Assembly (NCBI RefSeq): GCF_019970045.1
Contig: NZ_JAHXYI010000007.1
Location: 124,001-188,000 of the forward strand
DNA: 64,000 bases
From: Chryseobacterium sp. GVT01B
Lineage (GTDB): Bacteria; Bacteroidota; Bacteroidia; Flavobacteriales; Weeksellaceae
Direction: 5' to 3'
Below, one piece after another: positions 7,501 through 14,268 of the stretch (the stretch's first letter is position 1; every line of letters starts with the position of its first letter). A program made the position numbers and the translations under genes. Under the pieces are notes generated by a model. The model was given only the letters and a program-made list of their open reading frames with translations. It was not told the DNA's origin and did no database searches.

Positions 7501-7511
7501 AAAAAATGAAG

Positions 7512-7582
7512 AAAAGAGAAAAAAGGACTGTCGAGAGCAGAAGATCTTTAGTCAATAAAAATAGACAGCCTTTTACTTTTTT
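7512..7582 (+). ncRNA. Hairpin RNA element R4
   Basis: AAAAAAGGACTGTC pairs with GACAGCCTTTT. Conserved block GAGAGCAGAAGATCTTTA, T tract at the 3' end. Lies 22 bp before R5. Confidence 0.55.
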
Positions 7583-7603
7583 AAAACAAAATACATTAGG
7601 AAA

Positions 7604-7680
7604 TGAGAAAGGTTTGTCAAGCGCAGAAGATCTTTACAAATACTAGCAGGCATAATTTATAAACAGACAGAGCTTTCTCA
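7604..7680 (+). ncRNA. Hairpin RNA element R5
   Basis: TGAGAAAGGTTTGTC pairs with GACAGAGCTTTCTCA. Conserved block AAGCGCAGAAGATCTTTA. The loop is longer than in R2-R4. Confidence 0.55.
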
Positions 7681-7694
7681 AACCTAGCATGACA

Positions 7695-7772
7695 TAGGTA
7701 ATAAGCAATGAGCAATAAGTAATAATCAAAAGAGAAAATATTACTCATTACCTATTACTCATTACTAATAAA
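7695..7772. repeat. AT-rich palindromic spacer
   Basis: Repeats of the type GTAATAAGCAATGAGCAATAA on the left are mirrored by TTACTCATTACCTATTACTC on the right, forming a long hairpin. Related palindromes lie at 7857-7931, 8022-8083, 8163-8240, 8417-8460 and 52063-52120. Confidence 0.65.
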
Positions 7773-7777
7773 ATAAC

Positions 7778-7851
7778 GCCTCTCTATTCCAATTGGCAGA
7801 GAAAACGGCTTTAAACCCCGTAAAGTCCCAGTTCGAATCTGGGGAGAGGTA
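7778..7851 (+). tRNA. Leu-like tRNA (TAA?), ambiguous anticodon
   Basis: Acceptor GCCTCTC / GAGAGGT and T arm CCCAG/CTGGG are good. The anticodon stem is best drawn as ACGGC/CCCGT with a C-C mismatch, giving loop TTTAAAC and anticodon TAA. The alternative register would read TTA, pairing with the UAA stop codon, but then only two stem pairs form. The short variable arm is atypical for Leu. Confidence 0.6.
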
Positions 7852-7856
7852 CAGAA

Positions 7857-7931
7857 TATGAGTAATAAGAAATGAATAATGAGTAATTAAACAGCATAAA
7901 AAATTACTTATTACCAATTACCCATTATTGA
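7857..7931. repeat. AT-rich palindromic spacer
   Basis: ATGAGTAATAAGAAATGAATAA on the left mirrors TTACTTATTACC..CCCATTATTGAG on the right. No gene seen. Confidence 0.6.
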
Positions 7932-7941
7932 GAAAAAAGCT

Positions 7942-8017
7942 GCGGGAATGGTGGAATGGCAGACACTCTTGATTTAGGATCAAGCTTTTGAGGGTTCGAG
8001 TCCCTCTTCCCGTACCA
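7942..8017 (+). tRNA. tRNA-Leu (TAG)
   Basis: Acceptor GCGGGAA / TTCCCGT, anticodon stem CTTGA/TCAAG with loop TTTAGGA, T arm GAGGG/CCCTC, encoded CCA. The variable arm is short for a tRNA-Leu. Confidence 0.82.
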
Positions 8018-8021
8018 AAAC

Positions 8022-8083
8022 ATAAATGATAAGAGATCAATGATAAAAATTCATCAATTATCAACCATCATTTATCAATTATA
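8022..8083. repeat. AT-rich palindromic spacer
   Basis: ATAAATGATAAGAGATCAATGA is mirrored by TCAATTATCAACCATCATTTAT. Same family as 8163-8240. Confidence 0.6.
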
Positions 8084-8087
8084 ACAT

Positions 8088-8160
8088 GGAAGAGTGGTGT
8101 AGAAGGTCTGCACGTTAGTCTGAAAAACTAAAGGTACAGGTTCAATTCCTGTCTGTTCCA
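8088..8160 (+). tRNA. tRNA-Phe (GAA)
   Basis: Acceptor GGAAGAG / CTGTTCC has one mismatch, anticodon stem TTAGT/ACTAA with loop CTGAAAA, T arm ACAGG/CCTGT, discriminator A. Confidence 0.82.
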
Positions 8161-8162
8161 CA

Positions 8163-8240
8163 AAATATGAATGATAACTGATCAATAATAAATGATTGCT
8201 GGGCATTTCATCAATTATCAATCATCATTTATCAATTAAT
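8163..8240. repeat. AT-rich palindromic spacer
   Basis: AATGATAACTGATCAATAATA is mirrored by TCAATTATCAATCATCATTTA. No gene seen. Confidence 0.6.
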
Positions 8241-8246
8241 TAAAAC

Positions 8247-8318
8247 TGATTCATAGTGTAATAGGCAGCACACAAGATTTTGATTCTTGGAGTTTAGGTT
8301 CGAGTCCTAATGAATTAA
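8247..8318 (+). tRNA. tRNA-Gln (TTG)
   Basis: Acceptor TGATTCA / TGAATTA with the U1-A72 pair typical of Gln, anticodon stem CAAGA/TCTTG with loop TTTTGAT, T arm TTAGG/CCTAA. Confidence 0.86.
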
Positions 8319-8324
8319 CAATTT

Positions 8325-8395
8325 ACTCTGATAATGTAATGGCAGCATCTCAGTCTCCAAAACTGATGGTACTGGTTCGAGTCCGGTTCAGAGTG
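8325..8395 (+). tRNA. tRNA-Trp (CCA)
   Basis: Acceptor ACTCTGA / TCAGAGT is perfect, anticodon stem TCAGT/ACTGA with loop CTCCAAA, T arm ACTGG/CCGGT, discriminator G. Last gene of the array, 77 bp before the first protein gene of the RNA island. Confidence 0.88.
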
Positions 8396-8472
8396 CAAAA
8401 GATGAAACCAGTGGCAGGTTATCATTTATCAATTATCAACAATCATTTATCAATTTAAAATATGTAGAAAAA

Positions 8473-8958
8473 ATGGAAACGCAACAACAAACATGGCAGA
8501 ATATGAACGGAAAATTTTTCCATAACTCTATCACACAGCTGGTAGAAGAAGCCATTATCCGCGAACAGGCAAACGGACACCGTCTGAAAGTATGTGTGGG
8601 ATCAGATTCTCATGTATACGGAGATGCCATCAATTATGCTACGGCAGTAGTATTTATTCGTGAGGGAAAAGGAGCGTTTACCTTTATTAGAAAAGAAAGA
8701 GAAATACAGAGTATCAGTATCAAAGAGCGAATGCTGAATGAGGTCAACAAATCCGTGGAAATTGCATACGCTATCTGCTCTGTGTTGGATACTTATGGTG
8801 TGGAGATGGAGGTACACGCAGACATTAATACCGACCCGGATTTTAAATCCAATGTAGCATTAAAAGATGCCATGGGATACATTCTGGGAATGGGATATGT
8901 GTTTAAAGCAAAACCTTTTGCCTTCGCAAGTTCCAACTGTGCTGATACGATGGTGTAA
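8473..8958 (+). CDS. YkuK-like ribonuclease H-fold protein (DUF458)
   Basis: The protein has 161 aa, soluble. VCVGSDSHVYG near residue 38 gives the first acidic residue of an RNase H-like fold; further acidic residues appear in MEVHADIN and in the C-terminal SSNCADTMV. This pattern matches the YkuK/DUF458 family, an RNase H-like group of uncharacterised activity. It follows the tRNA array directly and precedes a cREC/RNA ligase set, which suggests an RNA substrate. The family call is from motif memory; the RNA role is inference. Confidence 0.65.
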   Translation: METQQQTWQNMNGKFFHNSITQLVEEAIIREQANGHRLKVCVGSDSHVYGDAINYATAVVFIREGKGAFTFIRKEREIQSISIKERMLNEVNKSVEIAYAICSVLDTYGVEMEVHADINTDPDFKSNVALKDAMGYILGMGYVFKAKPFAFASSNCADTMV

Positions 8959-9017
8959 AAAAGCTGGAAGAGGGATGTTGGGAGTTGGAAGCTTAAAAAA
9001 ATTATAAAAATTAAATC

Positions 9018-9389
9018 ATGGAAAAAACAAAAAGATTACTATTTCTGGATGATATAAGATATCCTGTTGAGGCATATCATTATACCAAACAGGAGATTTT
9101 CCTCAGAAACGACTGGTATATCGTTCGGAATTACGAGCAGTTTGTCAGCAGGATTTTGGAAAAAGGACTTCCGGAAATGATTTCTTTTGACCATGATCTT
9201 GCCGATGAGCATTATCTCAAACATGATTCTCAGGAATTTGTTGAGAAAACAGGATACGACTGCGCCAAATGGCTGGTAGAATATTGTATGGACAATTATT
9301 TGGACCTTCCAAAATTCTATAGTCACTCCATGAATCCGGTAGGAAAGGAAAATATTCTTTCCCTTTTAAAAAACTTTAAAAAACTGTAA
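9018..9389 (+). CDS. Cyclic-phosphate processing receiver-domain protein (cREC)
   Basis: The protein has 123 aa. It shows LFLDDIRYP near the N-terminus, SFDHDLADEH in the middle and YSHSMNPVGKENI near the end, the signature of the cREC domains that Burroughs and Aravind described in RNA repair operons. They are predicted to process 2',3'-cyclic phosphate ends before ligation. The stop codon overlaps the start of the DinB-like gene by one base (TAATG), and an RNA ligase lies two genes on, which supports an RNA end-healing role. Confidence 0.7.
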   Translation: MEKTKRLLFLDDIRYPVEAYHYTKQEIFLRNDWYIVRNYEQFVSRILEKGLPEMISFDHDLADEHYLKHDSQEFVEKTGYDCAKWLVEYCMDNYLDLPKFYSHSMNPVGKENILSLLKNFKKL

Positions 9390-9952
9390 TGGACATTTTT
9401 AGATATATTCAGGATATAAAAACACATCTGAAACTCACATTTGATGAGGTAGACGGATGGTTTAAAAAAGATAAAGAAACTTTGAATCATCAGCCTTCCA
9501 ACGGAGGCTGGACGGTTCAGCAGATTTTAGAACACATTTATCTTACGAATTTTTACTTGCTGATCCTTATTGAAAAAGGCTCCAAAAAAGCAATGAAGAA
9601 TTCTTTGAATCTTGACCTTGAATCTGAAATAAAAAACTACAGTTTTAATAAGAAAAACTTTGACAGGGTTGGTGAACATGGTGCTTTTGAATGGATAAGA
9701 CCGGAACATATGGAACCGAAAGGAGAATTAGGTCCGGATAAAATCAGAAGTTTAATGAGCCAGCAGTATCTACAATGTTTACATTATCTGGAAGTGATGA
9801 AAAATGGTGAAGGACTCTTGTATAAAACGACAATGACAGTGAATGAACTGGGGAAAATCAATGTATATGAATATATTTATTTTCTGTCACTCCATGCTCA
9901 GCGACACATTACCCAGATGAAGAAAAATGAATCAGAAACGATTAAAAACTAA
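9389..9952 (+). CDS. DinB-like putative metal-dependent hydrolase/transferase
   Basis: The protein has 187 aa and an all-alpha pattern. The stretches GGWTVQQILEHIYLTNFYLL and LSLHAQRHITQM supply the three histidines expected at a DinB/YfiT metal site. Coupled by 1-bp overlap to the cREC gene and followed closely by the RNA ligase gene. DinB-superfamily proteins include thiol-dependent transferases and hydrolases; the substrate here is unknown. Confidence 0.7.
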   Translation: MDIFRYIQDIKTHLKLTFDEVDGWFKKDKETLNHQPSNGGWTVQQILEHIYLTNFYLLILIEKGSKKAMKNSLNLDLESEIKNYSFNKKNFDRVGEHGAFEWIRPEHMEPKGELGPDKIRSLMSQQYLQCLHYLEVMKNGEGLLYKTTMTVNELGKINVYEYIYFLSLHAQRHITQMKKNESETIKN

Positions 9953-9959
9953 GAACAAA

Positions 9960-10976
9960 ATGATTTTTAAAACATATAACTCTATAGAAAATGCTTACCA
10001 GACCCGTGTGATCGAACAGATCAGGATGCAGGGTTTTGGGGATGAGGTTTTCATAGTACAGGAAAAAGTTCACGGAGCTAATTTCTCTTTCTTTACCGAC
10101 GGAAAGGAAATTAAAATCGCGAAGAGAACTGCTTTCATCGAAAAAGATGAAAAATTTTTCAATGCACATCAGATTTTGGAACGCTACAGAAAAAATGTAA
10201 TAGAAGTGTTTCAGAAAGTGAAAACCATACACCCGGATGTAGAAACTGTAGTGATCTACGGTGAACTGTTCGGTGGCGGTTACAAACATAAAGAAGTAGA
10301 ACCTGTAAAAGATGCTGTGAAGGTACAGAAAGGCATTGAGTATGCCCCTTACAACGAATTTTACGCTTTCGATATCAAATTGAATGGGATTACCTATTTG
10401 AATACAGATGTTGTCAATCGGATTTTTGAGGAGACAGGATTTTTCTATGCTAAAATTTTGTTTCAGGGAACTCTGGAAGAAGCTTTGAAATTCCCCAATG
10501 TTTTCAATTCACAAATTCCGGCCTGGCTTGGATTACCAGAATTGGAGAACAATATGTGCGAAGGTACCATCGTAAAAACCTTGAAAACCAAATATTTTGG
10601 AAACGGTGCAAGAATTATTCTGAAAAATAAGAATGAAAAATGGGTCGAAAAAGCTAAAATGGTTAAAAAGGAAGCTAAAACTGTTCAGAAACAGGTTCAT
10701 TTCAGCGAAAAAGCTCAGGAAATCTGGGAGGAAATCCAAAAATATGCTACTGTCAACAGACTGAATAATGTTATCAGCAAAATTGGTGAATTCCAGCCTA
10801 AAATGATAGGCAAGGTGATTGGCCTTTTTGCTCAGGATATTTTAGAAGATTTCGAGAAAGACTTTCCGGCAGCTTTTACTGCAATTGAAAAAGAAGAGCA
10901 GAAAAGGATCAACAAAAAGTTGAATTCTTTAGTAATTGATTTTATAAAAGAAGAGTTGATGACTCTTAAAGTGTAG
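9960..10976 (+). CDS. T4 Rnl2-family RNA ligase
   Basis: The protein has about 338 aa. Ligase motif I is QEKVHGANFSF with the predicted AMP-accepting lysine at about residue 35. Then come IKIAKRTAFI, VVIYGELFGGGY, FYAFDIKL (motif IIIa), MCEGTIVKTL (motif IV) and RIILKNKNEKW (motif V). The ATG at 9960 is preferred over one 33 bp upstream because the upstream one overlaps the previous gene and adds a basic tail. The C-terminal roughly 90 helical residues form the usual Rnl2-like appendage. It should seal 3'-OH/5'-phosphate nicks in duplex RNA, and neighbouring genes suggest tRNA repair. Confidence 0.88.
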   Translation: MIFKTYNSIENAYQTRVIEQIRMQGFGDEVFIVQEKVHGANFSFFTDGKEIKIAKRTAFIEKDEKFFNAHQILERYRKNVIEVFQKVKTIHPDVETVVIYGELFGGGYKHKEVEPVKDAVKVQKGIEYAPYNEFYAFDIKLNGITYLNTDVVNRIFEETGFFYAKILFQGTLEEALKFPNVFNSQIPAWLGLPELENNMCEGTIVKTLKTKYFGNGARIILKNKNEKWVEKAKMVKKEAKTVQKQVHFSEKAQEIWEEIQKYATVNRLNNVISKIGEFQPKMIGKVIGLFAQDILEDFEKDFPAAFTAIEKEEQKRINKKLNSLVIDFIKEELMTLKV

Positions 10977-11006
10977 TTTCGGTATTTTTTTACCGAAACT
11001 TTTTTA
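10975..11006 (+). terminator. Intrinsic terminator after the RNA ligase
   Basis: AGTTTCGGTA pairs with TACCGAAACT over a T-rich loop and is followed by a T run. It closes the cREC-DinB-ligase unit. Confidence 0.85.
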
Positions 11007-11143
11007 TGTATAAAACTTAACCATAAATGCTGCGTGAGTTTAAGAACCTGATTTTCATTATGCAGTAAGTTTGTCATTCCGTAGGAATCTCAACCGTTAA
11101 AAGTGAAAATAGGCTTTCTTTTATGGTTTAAAAAAGAAAAAAT

Positions 11144-12088
11144 ATGTTACAGGCAGAAATAAAAAGTCTTTTAAAAGAAGACATCAGTATATTAATTAAA
11201 ATTCCTAACTCAGGAAAGCATTATTTGTGTGATTGCGGAGAAGCAAGTTTATTGACGGTGAGAGAAGTACAATCTATATCAGCTGTATTTATCAGTCATA
11301 CCCACATTGATCACTTTTCGAATTTCGATGGAATTTTCAGACATCAGATCGGAAGCGGAGAAAAAGTGGTGATTTGCGGACCAAAAAATATTCATCAACA
11401 GGTTGAAGCAAGGTTAAAATCTTACACCTGGAACCTGATTGATGAAAAAGCAATTGAATATGAAATTCGTGAAATTGTTTCAGAAGATGAAATTACTATT
11501 TATACCCTTCGTCCACCACATTGGAATCTGGAGTTGATAAAGACTCAGAGCTTCCTGTTCCAAGACGAGTATGTCAATGTTGATTTTGCTATTCTGGATC
11601 ATAAAACAGATTCTATCGCTTACTTATTTAAAGAAAAAGATTCGGTCACCTTTAATGAAAATGCTTCCGGTTTCAGAAAAGGAAAGTGGATCAGCGACCT
11701 CAAAACCGCTTTTGAAAATAATGATGATGATAAAGAAATTGAGATTGAAGAAACTGTTTACAAAGCAGCTGATCTGTTCCATCTATTGACCCATAATGCG
11801 GGTTATAAACTTGGCGTAATCATGGATCATGCAGCAGATGAAAACAATTATGAAAAAATCAGAATAGTATTTGAAGGTGCAGATCTAGTGTATATCGAAA
11901 GCTTTTATAAAGATACGGATCAGGAATTTGCAAAGATCAATTACCACAGCTTTGCTTCTGCATCAGGAAAAATCATGAATGAATGTCAGGTGAAAGAAGC
12001 TATTCCAATTCACTTTTCAAGAAGATATACGGAAAGCGATCAGGAAGAAATTGAAACTGCTTTTTATAGAGCGTTTCGTAAGAATTAA
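11144..12088 (+). CDS. Metallo-beta-lactamase fold hydrolase, RNase Z-like
   Basis: The protein has 314 aa. The HTHIDH motif (about residue 55) is the zinc-binding signature of the metallo-beta-lactamase fold. A later histidine in YKLGVIMDHAADE and the C-terminal VKEAIPIHFSRRY match the end of RNase Z-type enzymes. RNase Z matures tRNA 3' ends, so a tRNA or RNA substrate is plausible beside this array, but the protein may be a divergent paralogue rather than the housekeeping enzyme. Confidence 0.7.
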   Translation: MLQAEIKSLLKEDISILIKIPNSGKHYLCDCGEASLLTVREVQSISAVFISHTHIDHFSNFDGIFRHQIGSGEKVVICGPKNIHQQVEARLKSYTWNLIDEKAIEYEIREIVSEDEITIYTLRPPHWNLELIKTQSFLFQDEYVNVDFAILDHKTDSIAYLFKEKDSVTFNENASGFRKGKWISDLKTAFENNDDDKEIEIEETVYKAADLFHLLTHNAGYKLGVIMDHAADENNYEKIRIVFEGADLVYIESFYKDTDQEFAKINYHSFASASGKIMNECQVKEAIPIHFSRRYTESDQEEIETAFYRAFRKN

Positions 12089-12134
12089 TTAAAAATATTT
12101 ATTAAACAAAAACTACGAAATTAAACATTGAATG

Positions 12135-12232
12135 TGTCATTCTGACAAAGGAAGAATCTCTTTAAGGAGTAAGATTCTTCATTCCACTTATGAACTGCGT
12201 TCGTAGACTTTCAGTCTGTATTCAGAATGACA
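12135..12232. repeat. Small palindromic (MITE-like) intergenic element
   Basis: Terminal inverted repeats TGTCATTCTGA (12135-12145) and TCAGAATGACA (12222-12232) are perfect over 11 bp. The interior holds GGAAGAATCTC and AGATTCTTC. The sequence type is widespread between genes in Bacteroidota. A fragment lies near 11071-11096. Confidence 0.75.
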
Positions 12233-12267
12233 GTGAGGATTTTGTAGTTAAAAAACAATTAAAAAAA

Positions 12268-12831
12268 ATGAAACCCAATATATTTTTTACAGCAGACCAT
12301 CATTTTGGTCACGAGAATATTATAAAATTTTCAGAAAGACCTTTTGAATCTCTGGACCATATGAATGAAGAACTCATTAAAAGATGGAATGAGAAAATTC
12401 AACCCGGTGATACGGTCTACCATTTAGGAGATATAAGTCTGGGAAAACCGGATTTTACAAAAGAGATTTTAGACAGGTTAAATGGTAATATCCATCTGAT
12501 AAAAGGCAACCACGAAGGTGCAGCTTTAGCTTATCCCAAGCGCTTTGCTTCCATCAGAGATTATCACGAACTGAAAATTGATGAAGCAGATAACAGCAAC
12601 GGAAAACAGAAAATCATTCTTTTCCACTACGCCATGCGCACCTGGAATGGCTCGCACCGAGGTGTTTGGCAGTTATACGGACATTCACATGGAACATTGC
12701 CGGATGATGAGATGGCACTGAGTTTTGACGTAGGGGTAGACTGCCACAATTTTTATCCGATTTCCTACGAGGAAGTCAAAGAAATTATGAAAAGGAAAAA
12801 ATGGACACCACCATTTGGTCCAAGAAATTAA
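12268..12831 (+). CDS. Calcineurin-like metallophosphoesterase
   Basis: The protein has 187 aa. The motifs occur in order: TADHHFGHENI, GDTVYHLGDISLG, LIKGNHE, ILFHYAM and YGHSHGTL. This is the full di-metal site of a compact phosphoesterase. The start at 12268 gives MKPNIFFTADHHFGH; the longer ORF upstream runs into the MITE-like element. In this setting it could remove phosphates or cyclic phosphates at RNA ends, but nothing in the sequence fixes the substrate. Confidence 0.85.
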   Translation: MKPNIFFTADHHFGHENIIKFSERPFESLDHMNEELIKRWNEKIQPGDTVYHLGDISLGKPDFTKEILDRLNGNIHLIKGNHEGAALAYPKRFASIRDYHELKIDEADNSNGKQKIILFHYAMRTWNGSHRGVWQLYGHSHGTLPDDEMALSFDVGVDCHNFYPISYEEVKEIMKRKKWTPPFGPRN

Positions 12832-12945
12832 TGATGAGTAATAAGTAATGATTTGATGGAGGGAAAAATGAGAATGATATTTCATTGAGTATTCAACAGC
12901 CTTCATCATATATTTTACTTTTTACATCGTACATTTTATAATAAC

Positions 12946-13488
12946 ATGAAAACAACCAATGAGATCATAATTATCGATCTGGAAGCTACATGCTGGGAAA
13001 ACGACAGAATTCCCATCGGGCAGAAAGTCGATATTATAGAAATAGGGATTTGTAAATTAAACTTAACATCAAAAGCAATTTCCCAAAAACAAAGCATTTA
13101 TGTAATTCCTGAAAGATCAGAAATCAACAGATTCTGTACACAACTGACCGGAATTAGTCCTAAACTGATAGAAGAAAGAGGAATCTATTTTGAAGAAGCC
13201 TGTGAAATGATCAGAGATCAATACCGTTCTGCACCGCTTACATGGGCAGGATATGGAAACTTCGATGGAGTGCAGATCATAGAACAGTGTGACTGGCTTG
13301 GAGTAAAAAATCCTTTTTCAGAAAATTACATGAATGTGATGCATGAATTCAAAAGACATTTCGGACTGCATAAACAAATAGGGCTTAAAAGAGCCTTGAG
13401 TTATCTGAATATGGATTTTGAAGGCACCCATCACAGTGGAGCAGACGATGCTTACAATACAGCCAGAATTTTAAGTAAAATTCTGTAA
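12946..13488 (+). CDS. DEDDh 3'-5' exonuclease, copy 1
   Basis: The protein has 180 aa. IIDLEATCWEN supplies the first DxE, WAGYGNFDGVQI the third acidic residue and HHSGADDAYN the His-x4-Asp ending. This pattern matches the ERI1/KapD-like DEDDh exonucleases, which often act on RNA 3' ends. A paralogue follows at 13596. Confidence 0.85.
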   Translation: MKTTNEIIIIDLEATCWENDRIPIGQKVDIIEIGICKLNLTSKAISQKQSIYVIPERSEINRFCTQLTGISPKLIEERGIYFEEACEMIRDQYRSAPLTWAGYGNFDGVQIIEQCDWLGVKNPFSENYMNVMHEFKRHFGLHKQIGLKRALSYLNMDFEGTHHSGADDAYNTARILSKIL

Positions 13489-13595
13489 ATAGTAAATAGT
13501 AAATAGTAAATAGGTTGGAAGGCTGGAGGTAAAGTAGACACTATGAAAACTTCCCACATCTATCCTCCATCCTTTAACAATTAAATTTTAAACAA

Positions 13596-14147
13596 GTGAA
13601 AACAACAGAAAATATATTAATAGTAGACCTCGAAGCAACATGTTGGGAAAACCGACCGCCAAGAGGCCAGGAGAGCGAGATCATCGAGATCGGTGTATGC
13701 ATCATGAATGCAAAAACCGGTAAGATCTCCAAAAATGAAGGGATTTTAATAAAACCACAATATTCAAAAGTAAGTCCGTTTTGTACAGAACTTACTACCC
13801 TTACCCAAAATATGCTGGATAATGAAGGAATAATGCTGGATGATGCATTCGATATCCTGAGAGCAGAATATGATTCAGAAGAACTAACGTGGGCGAGCTA
13901 TGGAAACTACGATCTGAATATGCTTCAGAATCAGGCAAGAAGATTCTATACAGACTATCCTATGAGCGATGACCATATCAATGTGAAAACATTATTCGGA
14001 GAAATTCATCCTACCATCAGGAAAAGTGTTGGGATGAACAGAGCTCTGGGTGAGTTGGGTCTTACTTTAGAAGGCACCCACCACAGAGGAGTGGATGATG
14101 CTAAAAACATTGCAAAAATTCTGCATTGGTGCATGAAAAACTATTAA
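13596..14147 (+). CDS. DEDDh 3'-5' exonuclease, copy 2
   Basis: The protein has 183 aa and a GTG start. ILIVDLEATCWEN, WASYGNYDLNML and HHRGVDDAKN give all catalytic residues. It is clearly a tandem duplicate of the gene at 12946, separated by about 100 bp that contains a GGAAG-rich dispersed repeat. Two retained copies suggest different substrates or dosage. Confidence 0.85.
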   Translation: MKTTENILIVDLEATCWENRPPRGQESEIIEIGVCIMNAKTGKISKNEGILIKPQYSKVSPFCTELTTLTQNMLDNEGIMLDDAFDILRAEYDSEELTWASYGNYDLNMLQNQARRFYTDYPMSDDHINVKTLFGEIHPTIRKSVGMNRALGELGLTLEGTHHRGVDDAKNIAKILHWCMKNY

Positions 14148-14243
14148 AGGAATTTTGTATCTTCAACATTATCAGTCAAATGGACTCTCTTGAAAAAGGG
14201 AATCTTATTTTTTATAAATAGGGTGTTTTAGCTTTATATAAGT

Positions 14244-14251
14244 TAACTTTG
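14244..14251 (+). promoter_or_regulatory. Promoter -7 element of the helicase gene
   Basis: TAACTTTG matches TAnnTTTG and lies 17 bp before the TTG start at 14269, supporting that unusual start codon. An overlapping ATG at 14252 opens only a 22-codon ORF in another frame. Confidence 0.6.
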
Positions 14252-14268
14252 ATGAAAACTTTTATTCA

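Noticed and set aside
5961..8395. Prophage-borne tRNA cluster
   Set aside because: No integrase, structural, lysis or replication genes of phage type are present nearby; neighbours are RNA repair genes.
11571..11789. 72-codon ORF inside the RNase Z-like gene
   Set aside because: Alternative-frame shadow of the real gene.
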